From: Pseudomonas sp. BN102
Lineage (GTDB): Bacteria > Pseudomonadota > Gammaproteobacteria > Pseudomonadales > Pseudomonadaceae
DNA: 37,911 nucleotides
Direction of reading: 5' to 3'
NCBI RefSeq assembly: GCF_029871245.1
Contig: NZ_SSON01000020.1
Location: forward strand, 1-37,911
Positions 1-7,976 of this stretch are shown in pieces. The notes beneath the pieces were generated by a model. That model saw nothing but the letters and a program-made list of their open reading frames with translations, ran no database searches and was not told where the DNA came from. A program made the position numbers and the translations under genes. The stretch's first letter is position 1. Each line of letters starts with the position of its first letter.

Positions 1-1648
1 CGCGGAAGAAGTCGATCAGGCCCTGGGTCGAACCATCCTCGGCCGTGCTTTCCTCCTGGCCGGTCAGGCGCGAATAGACGCCCTTGCCCAGCTCCTTGCC
101 CAGTTCCACGCCCCACTGGTCGAAGGCGTTGATGCCCCAGAGCACGCTCTGCACATAGACCTTGTGCTCGTACATGGCGATCAGCGCGCCCAGGCGGCGC
201 GGGCTGATGCGTTCCATCACCAGGGTGTTGCTCGGGCGGTTGCCCGGCACCACCTTGTGCGGCGCCAGGCGCTGCACCTCGGCCTCCGCCAGGCCCTGGG
301 CGCGCAGTTCGGCCTCGGCTTCGGCGCGGGACTTGCCGAGCATCAGCGCCTGGCTCTGCGACAGGCAGTTGGCGAACAGCCACTGGTGGTGGTCGGCCAC
401 CGGGTTGTAGCTGGACACCGGCACGATGAAGTCGGCGGGGATCAGCTGGGTGCCCTGGTGCAGCAACTGGTGGTAGGCGTGCTGGCCGTTGCAGCCGACG
501 CCGCCCCAGATCACCGGGCCGGTGCCGGCGCTGACCGGTGTGCCGTCCTGGCGCACGCTCTTGCCGTTGGACTCCATGTCCAGTTGCTGCAGGTGGTCGG
601 TGAAGTTCCGCAGGTAGTAGTCGTAGGGCAGGATCGCGTGGCTGCGCGCGCCCCAGAAGTCGCCGTACCAGACGCCGAGCAGGCCGAGGATCACCGGGAT
701 GTTGCGCTCGAACGGCGTGTCCTGGAAATGCTGGTCCATGCTGTAGGCGCCGGACAGCAGCTCCTTGAAGTTGGAGATGCCGATGGACATGGCGATCGGC
801 AGGCCGATGGCCGACCACAGTGAGTAGCGGCCGCCGACCCAGTCCCACATGGGGAAGATGTTCTCTTCGCGGATGCCGAAGGCCACCGCCGCTTCGCGGT
901 TCGAGGAGACGGCGATGAAGTGGCGGTACAGCTCTTCCTCGCTGCCGCCCTGGGCCAGGTACCAGGCGCGCGCGGCCTGGGCGTTCTTCAGGGTTTCCAG
1001 GGTGCCGAAGGACTTGCTGGAGACGATGAACAGGGTGGTCTCGGCATTCAGCCGGCAGGCCAGCTCGCGGAACTCGCTGCCGTCGATATTGGCCAGGTAG
1101 TGGCAGCGCACGCCCTTCTGGGCGAACGGCAGCAGGGCTTCGGAAACCAGCTGCGGGCCGAGGAAGGAGCCGCCGATGCCGATATTGACCACGTCGGTGA
1201 TCGGCCGCTCGGTGTAGCCGCGCCACAGACCGTTGTGCACATGGCCCACCAGCTCGGTCATCCGGTGCAGCACACGGTGCACCTCGGGCATCACGTCGAC
1301 GCCTTCGACCTGGACCTTGTCGCCGATCGGCCGGCGCAGGGCGGTGTGCAGCACCGGGCGGCGCTCGGACGTGTTGATCACCTCGCCGCGGAACATCGCC
1401 TTGATGGCATCGTCCAGCCGCGCTTCCTCGGCCAGCCTGACCAACAGGGCCAGGCTGTCGGCGCGGATCAGGTTCTTCGAGAAGTCCAGCAGCAGGCCGC
1501 AGGCGTTGAGGCTGAAGTGCTGGAAGCGCTCGGGGTCGTCGGCGAAGGCCTGGCGCAGGCTGAATCCGTTCAGATCCTGGCGGTGGCGTTGCAGGGCGGT
1601 CCAGCTGGGTAGTTGGGTGACATCTAGCGGCGTCAGGTGGTGATCCAT
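1..1648 (-). CDS. pgi: Glucose-6-phosphate isomerase, C-terminus cut by window edge
   Basis: Interconverts glucose-6-phosphate and fructose-6-phosphate in the cytosol; in Pseudomonas it works mainly in the gluconeogenic and Entner-Doudoroff cycle direction. The 549 visible codons start at ATG 1648 ([10 protein letters not shown]). They include the phosphosugar-isomerase signature region around [10 protein letters not shown], the [10 protein letters not shown] stretch and the catalytic-Glu segment [11 protein letters not shown]. The reading frame is still open at base 1, ending in STQGLIDFF, so only a few residues should be missing for a family length near 550. It lies downstream of panD on the same strand but is separated from it by a terminator at 1671-1696, so it probably has its own promoter in the short gap or gets read-through. 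Identity is secure; the true stop lies outside the window. Confidence 0.97.
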   Translation of the reverse strand, partial: MDHHLTPLDVTQLPSWTALQRHRQDLNGFSLRQAFADDPERFQHFSLNACGLLLDFSKNLIRADSLALLVRLAEEARLDDAIKAMFRGEVINTSERRPVLHTALRRPIGDKVQVEGVDVMPEVHRVLHRMTELVGHVHNGLWRGYTERPITDVVNIGIGGSFLGPQLVSEALLPFAQKGVRCHYLANIDGSEFRELACRLNAETTLFIVSSKSFGTLETLKNAQAARAWYLAQGGSEEELYRHFIAVSSNREAAVAFGIREENIFPMWDWVGGRYSLWSAIGLPIAMSIGISNFKELLSGAYSMDQHFQDTPFERNIPVILGLLGVWYGDFWGARSHAILPYDYYLRNFTDHLQQLDMESNGKSVRQDGTPVSAGTGPVIWGGVGCNGQHAYHQLLHQGTQLIPADFIVPVSSYNPVADHHQWLFANCLSQSQALMLGKSRAEAEAELRAQGLAEAEVQRLAPHKVVPGNRPSNTLVMERISPRRLGALIAMYEHKVYVQSVLWGINAFDQWGVELGKELGKGVYSRLTGQEESTAEDGSTQGLIDFFR

Positions 1649-1670
1649 GGCGTACCTGTGTGCGACTTAT

Positions 1671-1696
1671 GAAAAAGCCCGGAACTATCCGGGCTT
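1671..1696 (-). terminator. Rho-independent terminator after panD
   Basis: On the minus strand an 8-bp stem AAGCCCGG / CCGGGCTT with a 6-base loop is followed directly by TTTTTC. It sits between the panD stop (1719) and the pgi start (1648), and would end the panBCD transcript. Confidence 0.85.
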
Positions 1697-1718
1697 CGGG
1701 TCAAGAGGCAATCCGGCC

Positions 1719-2099
1719 TCAGGCGACCTGTACCGGAATCGCGTTGCTGGTGTGGCTGAGTTCGTTGCCCGGAGCCATGTACAGCATACGCGGTTTGAAA
1801 TTGGCGAGTTCGGCCTCGCTGTAGTGGGCGTAGGCGCAGATGATCACGCGGTCGCCTACCTTGGCCTTGTGCGCCGCGGCGCCGTTCACCGAAATCATCC
1901 GCGAGCCGTTTTCGGCGCGGATGGCGTAGGTGGTGAAACGCTCGCCGTTGTCGACGTTGTAGATCTGGATCTGCTCGTACTCGCGGATGCCGGAGAGATC
2001 CAGCCATTCGCCATCGATGGCGCAGGAACCTTCGTAGTCGAGCACGGCGTGGGTCACTTCGGCGCGGTGCAGTTTGGCCTTGAGCATGATGGCGTGCAT
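1719..2099 (-). CDS. panD: Aspartate 1-decarboxylase proenzyme
   Basis: Decarboxylates L-aspartate to beta-alanine, the precursor PanC joins to pantoate for pantothenate and CoA synthesis. It is a 126-residue protein, the usual length, made as a pi-protein that cleaves itself between Gly24 and Ser25; both residues are present (DYEGSC) and Ser25 would become the pyruvoyl cofactor. The active-site Lys9 (LKAKLHR) and the motif [12 protein letters not shown] are visible. Start ATG 2099 is preceded by GAGGAA with short spacing. It is the last gene of panB-panC-panD and lies 80 bp beyond the panC stop, a gap that contains a small hairpin. Confidence 0.97.
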   Translation of the reverse strand: MHAIMLKAKLHRAEVTHAVLDYEGSCAIDGEWLDLSGIREYEQIQIYNVDNGERFTTYAIRAENGSRMISVNGAAAHKAKVGDRVIICAYAHYSEAELANFKPRMLYMAPGNELSHTSNAIPVQVA

Positions 2100-2141
2100 G
2101 GCATTTCCTCGTCGGGGCGCGGGCGGCGGCTGAGTTTGCCC

Positions 2142-2159
2142 GAACCCCGGAGGGGGTTC
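2142..2159. repeat. Inverted repeat in the panC-panD gap
   Basis: GAACCCC and GGGGTTC flank a 4-base loop (7-bp stem). There is no T-run on either side, so it is not a classical terminator. It may stabilise the panBC message or partly attenuate panD; that role is inference. Confidence 0.5.
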
Positions 2160-2179
2160 AAGGCTGCCGGGGACAGTGG

Positions 2180-3040
2180 TCAGGCTTGCGCTTCGAGGTT
2201 GAAGGCAAGGTTGTCGATCAGGCGGGTGTTACCCATGAAGGCCGCACCCAGTATTACCAGTTGCTGATCCTGGAGGCCTGCGGGGCGCAGGCTCAGCGCC
2301 TCGCGGACTTCCAGGTAATCGGGACGGAAGCCGGCCTTGGTCAGCTCTTCCCGGCCTTCCTGCTCCAGTGCGGTGAAGTCGCGACGGCCCTGGCGGATGG
2401 CTCCGGCCAGTTGCTGCAGGGTGCGGTAGAGGGCGGGTGCCACGGCTCGCTGGGCATCGTCCAGGAAACCGTTGCGCGACGACAGCGCCAGGCCGTCCTC
2501 GGCGCGGGCGGTGGGCTCGCCGATGATCTGGATCGGCATGTTCAGGTCGCGAACCAGCTTGCGGATCACCGCCAGTTGCTGGAAGTCCTTCTCGCCGAAC
2601 ACCGCGAGATCGGGTTGGACCATGTTGAACAGCTTGCTGACCACGGTGGCGACGCCTTCGAAATGGCCGGGGCGGCTGCCACCGCAGAGGCCTTCGGAGA
2701 CCAGGGGCACATTGACGCGGGTCTGGCCCTGCATGCCGTCCGGATACATCTCCTCGACGTTCGGGTGGAACAGCAGGTGGCAACCGGCGGCCACCAGCTT
2801 CTCCTGGTCGGCGACCAGGGTGCGCGGGTACTTGGCCAGGTCTTCGTTGGGGCCGAACTGCAGCGGGTTGACGAAGATACTGGTGACCACGAAATCGGCA
2901 CGCTGGCTGGCCTTCCCCACCAGGGCGATGTGCCCGGCGTGGAGGTTGCCCATGGTCGGCACGAAGCCGATGCGCTTGCCTTCGCTACGCGCGCGTGCGA
3001 CGGCCGCGCGCAGTTCGCGGACGGTCTTGACGGTGTTCAT
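2180..3040 (-). CDS. panC: Pantothenate synthetase
   Basis: ATP-dependent ligation of pantoate and beta-alanine to pantothenate through a pantoyl-adenylate. The 286-residue product starts at ATG 3040 ([10 protein letters not shown]). Visible nucleotidyltransferase motifs are [10 protein letters not shown] (the HIGH-like motif), the pantoate-binding [11 protein letters not shown] stretch, GEKDFQQL and the KMSKS-like LSSRN. The open frame continues upstream to 3541, but that part is out-of-frame panB sequence and unrelated to PanC. The start is fixed by a 4-base ATGA overlap with the panB stop, which implies translational coupling. The length matches the family. Confidence 0.97.
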   Translation of the reverse strand: MNTVKTVRELRAAVARARSEGKRIGFVPTMGNLHAGHIALVGKASQRADFVVTSIFVNPLQFGPNEDLAKYPRTLVADQEKLVAAGCHLLFHPNVEEMYPDGMQGQTRVNVPLVSEGLCGGSRPGHFEGVATVVSKLFNMVQPDLAVFGEKDFQQLAVIRKLVRDLNMPIQIIGEPTARAEDGLALSSRNGFLDDAQRAVAPALYRTLQQLAGAIRQGRRDFTALEQEGREELTKAGFRPDYLEVREALSLRPAGLQDQQLVILGAAFMGNTRLIDNLAFNLEAQA

Positions 3041-3837
3041 GCGGAGAATCCGTGTTCGGCTGCGGGGAAGGTGACGTCCTTGACGGCATTGACGTAGGCC
3101 GCCAGGGCCGCCTGGATACTGCCCTGGCCTTCCATGAAGTTCTTCACGAACTTGGGCGTGCGGCCGGTGAGGGAGAGGCCCAGCATGTCGTGCAGGACCA
3201 GCACCTGGCCATCGGTGGCGCTGCCGGCGCCAATGCCGATCACCGGGATCTTCACCGACTGGGTGATTTCGGCGGCCAGCTCGCTGGGCACGCACTCCAG
3301 CAGCAGCATGGCTGCGCCGGCCTGCTCCAGGGCCATGGCGTCGGCGCGCAGCTGACGTGCCTGGGCTTCCTGGCGGCCCTGGACCTTGAAGCCGCCGAAG
3401 ATGTTCACGGCTTGCGGAGTCAGTCCCAGGTGGGCGCAGACCGGGATGCCGCGCTCGGCCAGCAGGCGAATGGGTTCGGCCAGCCAGGCCGCCCCCTCCA
3501 GCTTGACCATATGGGCGCCGGCCTGCATCAGGGCGGCGCAATTGGTGAAGGTCTGCTCGAGGCTGGCGTAGGCCATGAACGGCAGGTCGCTGATGATCAT
3601 CGCGCCCTGGTTACCGCGCTTCACCGCCGCGGTGTGATACGCCATGTCGGCCACGCTGACCGGCAGGGTGCTGTCATGGCCTTGCAGAACCATGCCAAGG
3701 GAATCGCCCACCAGCAGCACATCCACGCCGGCCTGGCAGGCAGCCTGGGCGAAAGTGGCATCGTAGGCCGTCAGCATGGCGATTTTCTCGCCCTTCAGCT
3801 TGAGCTGTTGCAGGGTGGTCAGGGTCACATCAGGCAT
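3037..3837 (-). CDS. panB: 3-methyl-2-oxobutanoate hydroxymethyltransferase
   Basis: Transfers a hydroxymethyl group from 5,10-methylene-THF to alpha-ketoisovalerate, giving ketopantoate, the first committed step of pantothenate synthesis. The product has 266 residues from ATG 3837 ([10 protein letters not shown]). A good Shine-Dalgarno GAGGA lies 7 bases upstream, favouring this start over an in-frame start 12 codons earlier. Visible motifs: LTAYD near the N-terminus, the metal/substrate segment [10 protein letters not shown], the KLEG motif, AHLGLTPQ and the GIGAG loop. It is the first gene of panBCD; its ketoacid substrate comes from the valine pathway whose ilv genes lie at the other end of this window. 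Confidence 0.97.
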   Translation of the reverse strand: MPDVTLTTLQQLKLKGEKIAMLTAYDATFAQAACQAGVDVLLVGDSLGMVLQGHDSTLPVSVADMAYHTAAVKRGNQGAMIISDLPFMAYASLEQTFTNCAALMQAGAHMVKLEGAAWLAEPIRLLAERGIPVCAHLGLTPQAVNIFGGFKVQGRQEAQARQLRADAMALEQAGAAMLLLECVPSELAAEITQSVKIPVIGIGAGSATDGQVLVLHDMLGLSLTGRTPKFVKNFMEGQGSIQAALAAYVNAVKDVTFPAAEHGFSA

Positions 3838-3887
3838 GAAAACGTCCTCATCGGCACCGGTTGGCACCGGCACGGGGCAACGGGACG

Positions 3888-3919
3888 CTTATAGTCCCGA
3901 TGGGGGGGCATGAAGTCAA
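3888..3919 (-). promoter_or_regulatory. Possible panBCD promoter with inverted repeat
   Basis: In the 102-bp folK-panB gap the minus strand has TTGACT (3919-3914) and ACTATAAG around 3895-3888. The spacer is 18 bases to ACTATA, or 20 to TATAAG. CGGGAC (3881-3886) and GTCCCG (3894-3899) bracket the -10, which could be an operator or a weak folK terminator. The spacing is imperfect, so this is a candidate only. Confidence 0.35.
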
Positions 3920-3939
3920 TTGCAGGTGTTACCGACCTG

Positions 3940-4440
3940 TTACGGCGTTACCGCCAGGTCGGCCAGGCGTTCCAGGCCTTCGAAGGGGCAGGCGTCCAGC
4001 AGGGCCTGCAGCGGACTCCCGTCGGGCAGCTGCAGGTTGCCGGCGATCTCCGCCAGCGGATAGAGCACGAAGGCACGGGCGTGCATGTGGTAGTGCGGGA
4101 CCTGCAGGCGCGGCTCGTCGATCCGACGCTGACCGAACAGGAGAATGTCCAGGTCGAGGGTGCGTGGGCCCCAGCGCTCATCCTTGCGCACACGGCCCTG
4201 GGCCAGTTCGATGGCCTGGAGGGCGTCCAGCAATTGCAGCGGCGCCAGTTCGGTGTCCAGGGCGGCGACGGCGTTGACGTAGCGGGGCTGGTCCGGCGGC
4301 CCAAGGGGGTCGCTGGCGTAGAGCGAGGACACTGCCGCCAAGTGGGTCTGCGGCAGCTCGTCCAGTGCCGCGAGAGCGCCGCGCAATTGGCTGACGGGCT
4401 CGGCGAGATTGCTGCCGAGGCCGATGAAGACGCGTTCCAT
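3940..4440 (-). CDS. folK: 2-amino-4-hydroxy-6-hydroxymethyldihydropteridine pyrophosphokinase
   Basis: Transfers pyrophosphate from ATP to 6-hydroxymethyl-7,8-dihydropterin in folate synthesis (HPPK). The 166-residue protein begins MERVFIGLGSN, the typical HPPK N-terminus. It has the YVNAVA substrate segment and the signature RWGPRTLDLDILLFG, whose Asp pair coordinates the two magnesium ions, followed by the PHYHMHARAFVLYPL stretch. Start ATG 4440 is 2 bp after the pcnB stop, so pcnB-folK is an operon, an order common in gamma-proteobacteria. Gene identity is secure. Confidence 0.97.
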   Translation of the reverse strand: MERVFIGLGSNLAEPVSQLRGALAALDELPQTHLAAVSSLYASDPLGPPDQPRYVNAVAALDTELAPLQLLDALQAIELAQGRVRKDERWGPRTLDLDILLFGQRRIDEPRLQVPHYHMHARAFVLYPLAEIAGNLQLPDGSPLQALLDACPFEGLERLADLAVTP

Positions 4441-4442
4441 GA

Positions 4443-5846
4443 TCAGTCGCTCGAGGTGCCGGGGGCGCCTTCGCTGCGCGGGCCTCGGCGACGACGGCCG
4501 CCACCGCGGCGGCGTCGCTGGCCGGCGGGTTGGTCGTCCTTGTTGCTCAGCTCACGGATCATGTTGCGGCGCTGGCTGTCACTGGCGTCCTGGTAGTCGG
4601 TCCACCAGTCGCCCAGGCCATCGGTCTGTTCACCGGCGCTTTCGCGCAGCAGGAGGAAGTCGTAGCCGGCGCGGAACCGCGGATTCTCCAGCAGCAGGTC
4701 GGCGCGCTTGCCGCTGCGGCGGGGTAGGCGTTCCTGCATGTCCCAGATCTCGCGGATCGGGATGCTGAAACGCTTCGGAATGGCGGTGCGCTGGACCTGT
4801 TCCATGATCAGGCCGTGGGCGGCTTCCTGCATGGCCGGAATAGGCGCCATGCCGCGTTCCTGGAGCTGCGCAGCGCGTGCGGGCATGGCCGGCCACAACA
4901 GGGCGGCGAAGAGGAACGCGGGGGTGACCGGCTTGCCCTGGTGGATGCGCTGGTCGGTGTTGGCCAGGGCCTGGCGGATCAGGCGTCCGGTGTATTCGGG
5001 GTCACGTTCCAGGGCTGCGGCGCTGGCCGGGAACAGCGGTGCGAAGAGGTCATATTCCACCAGCAGCTCGAAGGTACGTTCGGCTTTTCCGCCGAGGAAC
5101 AACTTGAGCACTTCGTCGAACAGGCGCGCCGAGGGAATCTCGCGCAGCATGGGGGCGAGGCGGCGAATGGGCGCGGCGCTGTGTTTCTCGATCTCGAAGC
5201 CCAGCTTGGCGGCGAAACGCGCGGCGCGGAGCATGCGCACAGGGTCTTCCTGGTAGCGCTGCTCGGGGATGCCGATCAGGCGCACCAGGCGATTGCGGAT
5301 GTCGTGCACGCCGTGGGCGTAGTCGAGGATGCGCTCGGTGGTCGGGTCGTAATACAGCGCATTGATGGTGAAGTCGCGGCGCTGGGCGTCATCTTCCAGG
5401 CTGCCGTAGACGTTGTCGCGCAGAATGCGACCGCTTTCGTTGCTCGATGCCTGGTTGCTGTCTTCTTCGTCCTCGCCTTGCGCGTGATGGGCGCGGAAGG
5501 TGGCGACTTCGATGATCTCCCGGCCGAACTGCACATGGGCCAGCTTGAAGCGGCGGCCAATCACCCGGGCGTTACGGAATTCGGCGCGGACTTGTTCCGG
5601 GGTGGCGTTGGTGGCCACATCGAAGTCCTTGGGGCGCAGGTTCAACAGCAGGTCGCGGACACATCCGCCCACCAGGTAGGCCTGGTAGCCGGCCTTCTGC
5701 AGGCGCTCGACCACCATGACGGCGTTGCGGCTGATGTCCGCGCGGCGCAGCGAATGCTGATTGTTGCCCAGTACTTCGGGAGTGCTGCGCGGATGCTGGG
5801 CGCGGCGAAGGGGAGAACGGAAAGACTGGAACAGCTTCTTCAGCAT
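4443..5846 (-). CDS. pcnB: Poly(A) polymerase I
   Basis: Adds 3' poly(A) tails to RNA and so promotes decay by exonucleases; in plasmid-bearing cells it affects copy number through antisense RNA turnover. It is a class II nucleotidyltransferase. The N-terminal head has YLVGGCVRDLLL (about residues 57-68) and the metal-binding DFDVAT (DFD 74-76). The RNA-binding domain follows (LYYDPTTERILDY, EDPVRMLRAARF) and the end is a basic, disordered tail (GQRRRRGGGRRRRG). I chose ATG 5846 (MLKKLFQSF). A GTG at 5855 is in frame three codons upstream, and neither has a strong Shine-Dalgarno, so the start is uncertain by 3 residues. It is followed 2 bp later by folK. Confidence 0.95.
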   Translation of the reverse strand: MLKKLFQSFRSPLRRAQHPRSTPEVLGNNQHSLRRADISRNAVMVVERLQKAGYQAYLVGGCVRDLLLNLRPKDFDVATNATPEQVRAEFRNARVIGRRFKLAHVQFGREIIEVATFRAHHAQGEDEEDSNQASSNESGRILRDNVYGSLEDDAQRRDFTINALYYDPTTERILDYAHGVHDIRNRLVRLIGIPEQRYQEDPVRMLRAARFAAKLGFEIEKHSAAPIRRLAPMLREIPSARLFDEVLKLFLGGKAERTFELLVEYDLFAPLFPASAAALERDPEYTGRLIRQALANTDQRIHQGKPVTPAFLFAALLWPAMPARAAQLQERGMAPIPAMQEAAHGLIMEQVQRTAIPKRFSIPIREIWDMQERLPRRSGKRADLLLENPRFRAGYDFLLLRESAGEQTDGLGDWWTDYQDASDSQRRNMIRELSNKDDQPAGQRRRRGGGRRRRGPRSEGAPGTSSD

Positions 5847-5907
5847 GGGATGCACTGTTTTGCGGAATGGACGGCCAGAAAAGGATATGGGCGCACGATG
5901 GCCGCGG

Positions 5908-5936
5908 ATTCTAGCACTGGGAGGGGGGATGGTGAA
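5908..5936 (-). promoter_or_regulatory. Candidate pcnB promoter
   Basis: On the minus strand TTCACC (5936-5931) and TAGAAT (5913-5908) are 17 bases apart, about 60 bases before the pcnB start and just beyond the crcZ terminator. Each hexamer matches the sigma-70 consensus at 4-5 of 6 positions. Confidence 0.45.
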
Positions 5937-5954
5937 GGAAAGGGCTGACAGGTG

Positions 5955-6331
5955 TCAAAGCTACTGGGGGAGCCGAAGCTCCCCCCCAAATTGGTGCGTG
6001 CTTTGTTTTTATTGTTTCGGGCTTGGTGTTCTTGTTGTTCGACCCGATCCAGCAAGCATGTAGCTCCTGGAAATGCCCTCCATACGAGGGGTAATAGCAA
6101 ACGGATTTGTTTGGACGCTGATGGTGCCATGATCATTCCGTGACCCAACCAGTACGGGTGCTGCCTGTGGGCAGTTTTATTGTTCTCGGTCTGGTTGTGG
6201 GGCGAGCCCCAAAGGCAACTCCTCTCCAAAAGAATCAGTTAGCTGCGCCTCCGCTGTCTTGTTTTTGTTGTGCTGGAGTCGATACGTCTTGTTTTTATTG
6301 TGGGGTTCAGCGTTTGTTATTGTTGTTGTGC
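5955..6331 (-). ncRNA. crcZ: CrcZ small RNA, antagonist of Hfq/Crc catabolite repression
   Basis: CrcZ binds and sequesters Hfq (with Crc), lifting translational repression of catabolic mRNAs when preferred carbon sources run out. It lies between cbrB and pcnB on their strand, the known Pseudomonas position. The transcript strand has six clusters of the A-rich CA motif (AANAANAA type), complementary to plus positions 6003-6017, 6029-6039, 6177-6184, 6259-6269, 6289-6296 and 6314-6327. The predicted 5' end is about 6331 (GCACAACAAC), 11-12 bases after the sigma-54 -12 element. The 3' end is set by the hairpin at 5966-5985. The length of roughly 370 nt is slightly shorter than the ~400 nt I recall for P. 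aeruginosa. Plus-strand open frames here are chance. Confidence 0.92.
5966..5985 (-). terminator. crcZ terminator hairpin
   Basis: A perfect 8-bp stem GGGGGAGC / GCTCCCCC closes a 4-base loop (UUCG in the minus-strand transcript). The following tract (CAGTAGCTTTG) is only weakly T-rich, so the exact 3' end is uncertain. Confidence 0.75.
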
Positions 6332-6340
6332 CGTAGATAA

Positions 6341-6357
6341 AGCAGATGCCGTGCCAA
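6341..6357 (-). promoter_or_regulatory. Sigma-54 (-24/-12) promoter of crcZ
   Basis: The minus strand reads TTGGCACGGCATCTGCT, which fits YTGGCACGrNNNTTGCW with one mismatch (C for the first T of the -12 block). The GG and GC doublets are correctly spaced. RpoN dependence agrees with CbrB being a sigma-54 activator. Confidence 0.9.
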
Positions 6358-6375
6358 CTTTTACGATTCCTTGTA

Positions 6376-6388
6376 AATCAATGACTTG
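6376..6388 (+). promoter_or_regulatory. IHF-binding consensus in the crcZ promoter
   Basis: AATCAATGACTTG is an exact match to WATCAANNNNTTR. It lies between the putative CbrB enhancer and the -24 element, where IHF bending would bring CbrB to RNA polymerase. Binding itself is inference. Confidence 0.65.
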
Positions 6389-6414
6389 CGTGGGTGCCTG
6401 GTAAAGCTGTGGGC

Positions 6415-6454
6415 AAAAAAAAGCCGGGTTTTCGTTACCTTTAGACCCGGCTTT
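6415..6454 (-). terminator. Rho-independent terminator of cbrB
   Basis: On the minus strand the 10-bp stem AAAGCCGGGT / ACCCGGCTTT is separated by a 15-base loop and continues into a T-run (8 T in total). It lies 73 bp after the cbrB stop and separates the cbrXAB mRNA from crcZ. Confidence 0.9.
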
Positions 6455-6480
6455 GTTACGTGATGTTAGGTGGGGTAACA
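6454..6480. promoter_or_regulatory. Palindromic CbrB upstream activating site
   Basis: TGTTAC (6454-6459) and GTAACA (6475-6480) form a perfect inverted repeat with a 15-base spacer; a further GTTAC lies at 6434-6438. The pair is about 110-140 bp upstream of the -24/-12 promoter, a normal enhancer distance. CbrB sites of this TGTTAC/GTAACA type are known at crcZ in other Pseudomonas; assignment here is by similarity. Confidence 0.7.
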
Positions 6481-6526
6481 GCGCGGGGAACTGGAGTGTT
6501 CCCGGGTTGTCACCCCGGTCGGCCGC

Positions 6527-7954
<1,428 letters not shown>

Positions 7955-7976
7955 TAATTCGGCTCTCTAGACGGTC

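Noticed and set aside
3041-3541. Upstream extension of the panC frame (453-residue reading)
   Set aside because: It lies wholly inside panB in another frame and has no PanC similarity; ATG 3040 with the ATGA overlap is the real start.
5952-6340. Short plus-strand open frames in the crcZ gene
   Set aside because: No ribosome-binding sites or family resemblance; the region is explained by CrcZ on the minus strand.
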